From the NCBI GenBank assembly GCA_016182225.1, contig JACOXV010000030.1:1-6711 (forward strand): a stretch of DNA of 6,711 bases. Reading direction: 5' to 3'. The position numbers and the translations under genes are program-made. The notes below the pieces were generated by a model. The model saw only the letters and a program-made list of their open reading frames with translations, made no database searches and had not been told where the DNA came from. Positions 1-4,410 of this stretch are shown piece by piece. Every line of letters starts with the position of its first letter. Position 1 is the first letter of the stretch. The DNA is from Candidatus Levyibacteriota bacterium. GTDB lineage: Bacteria > Patescibacteriota > Microgenomatia > Levybacterales > UBA12049.

Positions 1-14
1 AAAGACTTAGCAAA

Positions 15-1049
15 TCAACTGCCGGGAGTATCTTGAGGTTCTATAACTTTTAACATTTCCCTAAGTCTTTCGATAATATGAGGCTCAAGTCTTCTAACTG
101 CGTGGCGTGATATTCCCAAAGCTCTCCCAATCTCTCCGCATGAATCATCCAGTCCAAAACGAAGCACTGCTACCTGAGCCGATAAAACATCCATTGATCG
201 TAGAGCGGAAACCAATGTCACTCTATTCACTATATTATCTTCTGTTGGTGTAGATGGATCAGGAATGGTATCCGCTAACGTTAACACTTGGTTCCTAGTT
301 CTCCGTAGTTCGGTTGTCAAAGAGACAGGAGGTTTATCTTTTGGAAAATATTTTACGATATCTTCTGCCTCATATACCGAATATCCCCTTCTAATTAATT
401 CCTCAAATAGTTCATCCTCTGTTGGAGTTACTCCATTTAAGCCGTTTATAAAAGCGGATACCGAAGCAATTCCTTCTGATATTCTCCTAGAAATACGGAT
501 TAACCTTTGTTTTCGATGTTTGTAATCCATAATTTCTCGTCTAATCCAAGGCGTGGCATAAGTAGAAAACTTATTTCCTCTATCAGGATCAAATCGTTCG
601 ATTGCTTTTAAAAGACCTATTACTCCTTCTTGTACCAAGTCCATATATTCTCCTCTATATCCCCTAGAAATACTAACAACTAAAGGAAGATTGCAAATAA
701 CTATGAAGTCATCAACAGTTCTGCTATCAGCAAAAGCATTTCCAAATTTTTCTGCCTTTTCACTTCCTTCTGGGAATTCAAATAATGAAGAGTCCATTAC
801 AGCTTCCAAAGACAATCCTTGTTGTCTAGCGGTGAAAACGAATCTTTCTTGATCTGGGGTAAAAATAGTATATCTGTGAAGCCTTGCCTGAAATTGTTCC
901 CAAGAATCTCCAACTACCGACTCTTCTCCAGCAGGTCTTTTTTCAAGAGATATAACTTCTCCGCCTGAATCCTGATCAGGTATGTCTATATCAGGAGCAA
1001 TTTGATCATATTGTTGTTCCGGACCAACCACAACTTGGGATTCTATCAC
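15..1049 (-). CDS. sigma-70 family RNA polymerase sigma factor, divergent
   Basis: Sigma factor of 344 residues, expected to direct core RNA polymerase to promoters. Region 2 spans about residues 118-190: NLPLVVSISRGYRGEYMDLV, then QEGVIGLLKAIERFD and KFSTYATPWIRREI, the core-binding and -10 recognition segments. Region 3 is about 191-240. Region 4 is about 275-333, with a helix-turn-helix at 303-322 (CGEIGRALGISRHAVRRLE). The first ~55 residues are acidic and low in recognisable structure; 60-85 may be a degenerate region 1.2. Compared with E. coli RpoD, the double Trp of region 2.3/2.4 is Pro-Trp here, Gln437 and Thr440 correspond to Arg and Met, and Glu585 of the -35 helix corresponds to His, so promoter preference may differ. 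This suggests an alternative sigma factor rather than the main one. The start is GTG with no Shine-Dalgarno site; no better upstream start is evident. It begins 22 nt after the ancestral groEL stop, so it may be expressed from the groES promoter. Family assignment is firm; the target regulon is unknown. Confidence 0.9.
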   Translation of the reverse strand: MIESQVVVGPEQQYDQIAPDIDIPDQDSGGEVISLEKRPAGEESVVGDSWEQFQARLHRYTIFTPDQERFVFTARQQGLSLEAVMDSSLFEFPEGSEKAEKFGNAFADSRTVDDFIVICNLPLVVSISRGYRGEYMDLVQEGVIGLLKAIERFDPDRGNKFSTYATPWIRREIMDYKHRKQRLIRISRRISEGIASVSAFINGLNGVTPTEDELFEELIRRGYSVYEAEDIVKYFPKDKPPVSLTTELRRTRNQVLTLADTIPDPSTPTEDNIVNRVTLVSALRSMDVLSAQVAVLRFGLDDSCGEIGRALGISRHAVRRLEPHIIERLREMLKVIEPQDTPGS

Positions 1050-1071
1050 AAGAGGGAATGAAAGTTAAATA

Positions 1072-1128
1072 TTAATAGTCCATTCCGCCGGGAGGCATTT
1101 GGGGCATAGCGGGTTTTTCTTCAGGAAA
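1072..1128 (-). other. out-of-frame remnant of the GroEL C-terminal tail
   Basis: Read on the minus strand in a frame different from groEL, this segment encodes F-PEEKPAMPQMPPGGMDY followed by TAA at 1072-1074. A Pro/Met/Gly-rich ending with GGM is the hallmark of bacterial GroEL C-termini. The groEL reading frame itself stops at TGA (1121-1123), and the conserved stretch that should connect the two parts (pattern LTTE..VTDL in the family) is absent. The simplest reading is a deletion of about 30 bp, not a multiple of three, that removed the linking strand and threw the tail out of frame. An assembly error could give the same picture. Confidence 0.75.
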
Positions 1129-2677
1129 TTGTTGCAACAGATACGGCATTCTCAACGGCTGATCTTGTTACTTTCGCTGGGTCAATAATTCCTTCTTTGA
1201 TCATGTCTACATAATTGCCTGTCAAAACGTTAAAGCCAAAGCCTGCTTCCTGTTTATTTATATTATCAATAACAACATCGCCGTTTATTCCTGCATTCTC
1301 CGCCAGTTTTCTTACAGGCGATTCTAAGGCCTTTCTTAATAAGCTCACTCCTGTGGCTTGATCACTATCTCCCGGAACATTCTTTAGAAGCTTTGGATCA
1401 AGAACTTTGATTGCCTCAAGCAAAACAACTCCTCCACCGGCAACCACACCTTCCTCAAGTGCCGCTTTTGTTGCTGCAACTGCATCGATAACTCGTTCTT
1501 TCTTTTCTTTCATTTCGATTTCTGTTGCGGCTCCGACATTTATTACTGCAACTCCGCCGGAAAGTTTTGCTAATCTTTCTTGAAGTTTTTCCCGATCGAA
1601 TTCGGATGTTGTTGTATCAACTGCTCTTCTAATTTGTGATACTCTTATTTTAAGCGCTGTAGAACTCCCTTTTCCTCCAATAATTCGGGCCGTTTCTTTA
1701 TCTGCCCAAACCTTATCTGCCCTTCCGCAGTCTTCAACCGTTACTGAGTCAAACTTTCTTCCTGTGTCTTCTGAAATAACAGTTCCACCGGTGAGGATTG
1801 CTATATCTTCAAGCATTTCTTTTCTTCTATCCCCAAAGCCCGGAGCTTTTATCGCGAGAGTGTTAAATGTTCCTCGAAGCTTATTTACAACTAAAGTGGC
1901 TAATGCTTCTCCTTCAATTTCATCAGCAATAATTACTAAATCTTTTGAAACTTTTACTAAATTTTCGAGGAACGGAAGAAGTTCTTGCAGATTTGAAATT
2001 TTCTTATCTGTTATGAGAATATAAGGATTTTCTATTTCAGCTTCCATTTTATCAGGATTTGTTACAAAGTAAGCTGAGGCATATCCTTTATCAAACTCCA
2101 TTCCTTCCTTATACTCAATCTCTGTAGATAAACCTCTTCCTTCTTCAACGGAAACTACGCCGTCTTTGCCTACTTTCTGAAGCGCCTCGGCAACAAGTTT
2201 TCCGATTTCATCATCACTGGCCGAAATAGTAGCAATTTGTGAAATTTCCGGAGCGTTTTTTATGCTTACGGTCTTTGCTTTAGCTCTAATAAATTCGACA
2301 ACTGCTTTACTTGCCTCCTCCAATCCTTTTTTTAAAAGCATAGGATTTGCACCGGCAGTTATATTTTTAATTCCTTCATCCACTATTGCTTGGGCAAGAA
2401 TTGTTGCTGTAGTTGTTCCGTCCCCTGCAACGTCCGCTGTTTTACTAGCTGCTTCTTTAACAAGCTGTGCTCCCATGTTCTCAAACTCATCCTTTAGCTC
2501 TATTTCTTTTGCAACCGTTACCCCATCATGGACAACACTTGGTGCTCCCCATTTTTTATCCAAGGCAACATTTCTTCCTTTTGGCCCAAGAGTAGTAGCG
2601 ACGGCTTTTGCCAGCTGGTCAACTCCGCTTTGTAATTTTTGTCGTGCTTCTTCAGCGTAAATTAGTTTCTTTGCCAT
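1121..2677 (-). CDS. groEL: chaperonin GroEL (60 kDa), C-terminally truncated
   Basis: ATP-driven cytosolic folding chaperonin that forms double seven-fold rings and works with the GroES cap. The 518-residue product has the family signatures: KGRNVALDKKWGAPSVVHDG (34-52 region), the nucleotide-binding loop DVAGDGTTTAT (about 82-92, with the Asp equivalent to E. coli Asp87 at 86), the catalytic Asp398 in RVIDAVAAT, and AGGG near 413-416. The apical domain (about 190-375) is intact. The family is usually near 540-550 residues; this protein ends ...SVATIS, losing the last equatorial strand and the Gly/Met tail, whose coding remnant lies downstream in another frame. In E. coli GroEL the lost strand packs at the subunit interface, so ring stability may be affected. 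The start is ATG with a weak AGGA 3 nt upstream. It lies 72 nt after groES, with a hairpin element filling the gap, and is very probably in one operon with it. Identity is certain; whether the truncation is real is not. Confidence 0.97.
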   Translation of the reverse strand: MAKKLIYAEEARQKLQSGVDQLAKAVATTLGPKGRNVALDKKWGAPSVVHDGVTVAKEIELKDEFENMGAQLVKEAASKTADVAGDGTTTATILAQAIVDEGIKNITAGANPMLLKKGLEEASKAVVEFIRAKAKTVSIKNAPEISQIATISASDDEIGKLVAEALQKVGKDGVVSVEEGRGLSTEIEYKEGMEFDKGYASAYFVTNPDKMEAEIENPYILITDKKISNLQELLPFLENLVKVSKDLVIIADEIEGEALATLVVNKLRGTFNTLAIKAPGFGDRRKEMLEDIAILTGGTVISEDTGRKFDSVTVEDCGRADKVWADKETARIIGGKGSSTALKIRVSQIRRAVDTTTSEFDREKLQERLAKLSGGVAVINVGAATEIEMKEKKERVIDAVAATKAALEEGVVAGGGVVLLEAIKVLDPKLLKNVPGDSDQATGVSLLRKALESPVRKLAENAGINGDVVIDNINKQEAGFGFNVLTGNYVDMIKEGIIDPAKVTRSAVENAVSVATIS

Positions 2678-2683
2678 ATTTCC

Positions 2684-2752
2684 TAGCGTTTAGATACTAG
2701 CGTCTAGGGTCTAGTCAAAAACTAAACGCTAAACGCTAATTGCTAGACGCTA
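2684..2752 (-). repeat. long imperfect hairpin element between groES and groEL
   Basis: Built from variants of TAGCGTYTAG and their complements. On the plus strand the inner arm 2698-2714 (TAGCGTCTAGGGTCTAG) faces 2722-2738 (CTAAACGCTAAACGCTA) across a 7-nt loop. On the minus-strand mRNA 16 of 17 positions pair, counting two G-U pairs. The outer arms 2684-2693 and 2743-2752 pair at 9 of 10 positions, separated from the inner stem by 4-nt internal loops. The element begins at the groES stop codon (2750-2752, its TAG is the first three bases) and ends 6 nt before the groEL ATG, touching the AGGA ribosome-binding site. It could affect groEL translation, mRNA processing or partial termination. 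The internal reiteration suggests a dispersed repeat family. No T-tract follows, so it is not a classical terminator. Confidence 0.85.
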
Positions 2753-3058
2753 TTCTACGACGGCTAGTATATCTCCTTGCTTAACTATCATCCACTCCTG
2801 AGAATCCACTTTAACTTCATCTCCACCCCATTTTTTATACATAACTTTCTGTCCGACTTTAACTGTCATCTCAATTTTTTCACCTTTTGGGGTAATTTGT
2901 CCTGGTCCAACTGCCATAACAAGTCCCACTTGAGGTTTTTCTTTCACACTGTCTGGAAGCAGAATTCCACTTTCTGTTCTCTGTTCTGCCTCAAGAGGCT
3001 TTACCAAAACATTATCGAAAAGTGGTTTTATATTTATGTTTTTCTTATTAACTGCCAT
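2750..3058 (-). CDS. groES: co-chaperonin GroES (10 kDa)
   Basis: Heptameric lid of the GroEL chamber, acting in the cytosol. The 102-residue length is normal for the family. Visible marks are the opening PLFDNVLVKPLEAEQRTESG, the mobile loop of about residues 24-43 with the GroEL-contacting hydrophobic tripeptide ILL in SGILLPD, the GLVMAVGPG turn, KVGQKVMYKKWGGDEVKVD, and the closing strand WMIVKQGDILAVVE. The start is ATG with no Shine-Dalgarno match just upstream; the leader is AT-rich. The gene is first in the groES-groEL operon, behind a near-consensus promoter at 3143-3171 with an inverted repeat over the start region. Its TAG stop is the first codon of the intergenic hairpin element. 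Confidence 0.98.
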   Translation of the reverse strand: MAVNKKNINIKPLFDNVLVKPLEAEQRTESGILLPDSVKEKPQVGLVMAVGPGQITPKGEKIEMTVKVGQKVMYKKWGGDEVKVDSQEWMIVKQGDILAVVE

Positions 3059-3074
3059 AAAATTTATCTAAAAA

Positions 3075-3116
3075 CCTGCCTTGCCCGCTTCGACGCGAGG
3101 CGAGCCGGCAGGCGGG
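3075..3116. repeat. GC-rich hairpin element in the groES leader
   Basis: A GC-rich block within very AT-rich flanks. CCTGCC (3075-3080) pairs with GGCAGG (3107-3112), and inside it GCTTCG (3087-3092) pairs with CGAGGC (3096-3101), with one G-U on the plus strand. A competing pairing is CCCGC (3084-3088) with GCGGG (3112-3116); the two cannot form together. Placement is downstream of the predicted groES transcription start, so it would be in the 5' leader of the mRNA. Its composition suggests a dispersed intergenic repeat. A regulatory role, for example a temperature-sensitive leader, is conjecture. Confidence 0.6.
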
Positions 3117-3118
3117 TA

Positions 3119-3142
3119 TCAGTCAGACATTTTGTCTGCTAA
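3119..3142 (-). promoter_or_regulatory. inverted repeat at the groES start site, possible operator
   Basis: On the minus strand the half-site TTAGCAGACA is followed by AAA and then TGTCTGACTGA. CAGACA/TGTCTG pairs perfectly around three bases, and the outer bases continue with one bulge and one mismatch. It lies directly downstream of the groES -10 box, over the expected start of transcription, where a heat-shock repressor such as HrcA binds in many bacteria. It shares only the opening TTAGCA with the CIRCE consensus (TTAGCACTC, 9 bp, GAGTGCTAA) and has a much shorter spacer, so it should not be called CIRCE. Confidence 0.5.
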
Positions 3143-3171
3143 TTTATACTACAAAATAATTTCCCTGTCAA
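3143..3171 (-). promoter_or_regulatory. sigma-70-type promoter of groES-groEL
   Basis: On the minus strand TTGACA (3166-3171, full consensus) is followed by a 17-bp spacer and TATAAA (3143-3148, 5 of 6), with the next base T. Transcription would start near 3136, giving a leader of about 75-80 nt to the groES ATG. The consensus quality suggests strong basal expression by the housekeeping sigma factor, with control by something acting at or after the start site. Confidence 0.75.
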
Positions 3172-3179
3172 TACTTTCC

Positions 3180-3209
3180 TTGACATAGTAAGTAAATTTT
3201 CTATACGAT
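3180..3209 (+). promoter_or_regulatory. promoter of the cohesin/PKD surface protein gene
   Basis: TTGACA (3180-3185, full consensus) is followed by either TATACG (3202-3207, 16-bp spacer) or TACGAT (3204-3209, 18-bp spacer), each 4 of 6 to TATAAT. The predicted start near 3214-3216 is only a few bases before the GTG at 3220, so the mRNA would be almost leaderless. The -35 box lies 8 bp from the divergent groES -35 box. Confidence 0.55.
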
Positions 3210-3219
3210 AAGCTTTAGA

Positions 3220-4410
3220 GTGCGAAGTTTTTCATTTCCTAGCTTTTCTAGAAGAAACCTTATAATTTTAGGGTTTATTTCCGTTCTTATTATCGCGATT
3301 CCTCTTACCGTTTTCTTAGTACAACAACAACAAGAAGTTCGTACCAGAGCAGAGGCATCCACTACCATATCTCTTACTCCAAGTGAAGATACAGTAGCCG
3401 TAGGAGAAAAAGCCAGCTTTGACGTATTGGTAAATCCCGGAGTTAATCAAATTAATTTCATTAAAATTGTGATTAATTTTGACTCCACAAAACTTAAGGC
3501 AGTACCAGAGAGTTTTGTAAAAGATCCTAGCCTAAAATTAAGTGTTTTGGATGGACCTACTGTTGAGGGAGACACCTTCTCCGTAGTCTTCTCTGCAGAA
3601 GGAGACGATACTAAAGTAATTTCCCAAACCACAAAAGTGGGTACCCTTACTTTTGATACTATTTCTCCTACTACAACTGCTCCTACGCAGATAGTTTTTG
3701 ATGAAAATTTATCAATTGTGAGATCTATCGGCCCTGTAGATGTTTCACAAGAAGATGTTTTACAAGATACATTGCCTGCCAATCTTACAATATCTGAAGG
3801 AGGGACAGTTACCCCATCTCCTTCACCATCACCAAGCGTTAGCCCATCGCCTAGCCCCAGTCCGTCCCCATCTCCTTCACCATCACCAAGCGTTAGCCCA
3901 TCGCCTAGCCCAACAGGAGCGGATGAGGAAGATACCGGCGATACAGGTGCAGAAACAACAAATGAAACAACTAATAAAGCGCCTGAATGCACAAACCTAA
4001 GCGTAACAGATGAAACAGAGGGCGAGGCTCCTTTCCCTGTTGAATTTACTGTTGAAGGAAGCGATGCTGATGGAACTATTTCCAAAATCACGCTTAACTT
4101 CGGAGATGGAGAACTTGAAGATATCACTGAGTCAGGCGGAACCGGTTCTGAAACAGTAAATTCTATCACTTCCCATACTTATAATGAGCCAGGCGAATAT
4201 ACAGCTTCTGCTATTCTTACCGATGATCTTGATTCTACAAGCTCCGATACTTCATGCAAACAAACAATTACTGTGACTGGAGACCAAATAGAAACTTCTC
4301 CAACTCCTACTCCAATTCCACCTACTGGTCCAAATTTGGCTGTTATGGGAGTTGGATTCTTGGGGGCAATACTGGTAAGTCTTGGAGCAATTCTCTTCTT
4401 CATACTTTAA
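3220..4410 (+). CDS. membrane-anchored surface protein: cohesin-like domain, Ser-Pro linker, PKD domain, IPPTG tail
   Basis: Predicted extracytoplasmic protein of 396 residues. Residues 1-12 are a short basic N-tail, 13-34 a hydrophobic helix (signal anchor or long signal peptide; AEA at 44-46 is a possible but distant cleavage site). Residues about 48-192 resemble a cohesin-type beta-sandwich (SLTPSEDTVAVGEKASFDVL, then KIVINFDSTKLKAV). Residues 199-231 are a Ser-Pro linker, followed by an acidic Thr-rich stretch to about 252. Residues about 254-352 form a PKD domain with NFGDG (293-297) and HTYNEPGEYTASAILTDD (319-336); Cys257 and Cys346 sit at its ends and could form a disulfide. The end has IPPTG (366-370), like a sortase LPXTG motif, then a hydrophobic helix (373-395) but no basic tail. 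A role in adhesion or cell-surface assembly is likely; no enzyme motif is seen. GTG is the only start that keeps the N-terminal helix; no Shine-Dalgarno site. The stop overlaps that of convergent lepA. Confidence 0.85.
   Translation: MRSFSFPSFSRRNLIILGFISVLIIAIPLTVFLVQQQQEVRTRAEASTTISLTPSEDTVAVGEKASFDVLVNPGVNQINFIKIVINFDSTKLKAVPESFVKDPSLKLSVLDGPTVEGDTFSVVFSAEGDDTKVISQTTKVGTLTFDTISPTTTAPTQIVFDENLSIVRSIGPVDVSQEDVLQDTLPANLTISEGGTVTPSPSPSPSVSPSPSPSPSPSPSPSPSVSPSPSPTGADEEDTGDTGAETTNETTNKAPECTNLSVTDETEGEAPFPVEFTVEGSDADGTISKITLNFGDGELEDITESGGTGSETVNSITSHTYNEPGEYTASAILTDDLDSTSSDTSCKQTITVTGDQIETSPTPTPIPPTGPNLAVMGVGFLGAILVSLGAILFFIL
3812..3911 (+). repeat. 54-bp tandem repeat encoding the Ser-Pro linker
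   Basis: A 46-bp segment (3812-3857) recurs without a mismatch at 3866-3911, a period of 54 bp or 18 codons. Each copy starts CCCCATCTCCTTCACC and ends CCATCGCCTAGCCC, including the single Val codon that breaks the Ser-Pro pattern (residues 207 and 225). Identity at synonymous positions points to a recent in-frame duplication, and the array could change copy number by slippage without breaking the frame. Confidence 0.9.

Noticed and set aside
1111..1132. Programmed +1 frameshift at TCC-TGA to restore the GroEL tail
   Set aside because: A +1 shift would indeed enter the tail frame, but the conserved segment before the tail is missing as well, and no upstream stimulatory Shine-Dalgarno-like sequence or convincing slippery codon is seen.
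2684..2752. Rho-independent terminator between groES and groEL
   Set aside because: The stem is AT-containing and long, with no T-tract after it on the minus strand, and groEL begins 6 nt later with no promoter of its own evident.
3119..3142. CIRCE element of HrcA
   Set aside because: Only TTAGCA of the consensus half-site matches and the spacer is 3 bp instead of 9, so it is listed only as a possible operator.
3812..3911. CRISPR-like repeat array
   Set aside because: The two copies are tandem and in frame within a Ser-Pro coding linker, with no unique spacers.
3447..4169. 240-residue open frame on the minus strand opposite the surface protein gene
   Set aside because: It is an antisense shadow, dominated by Gly-Asp repeats that mirror the Ser-Pro codons, with no recognisable domain.
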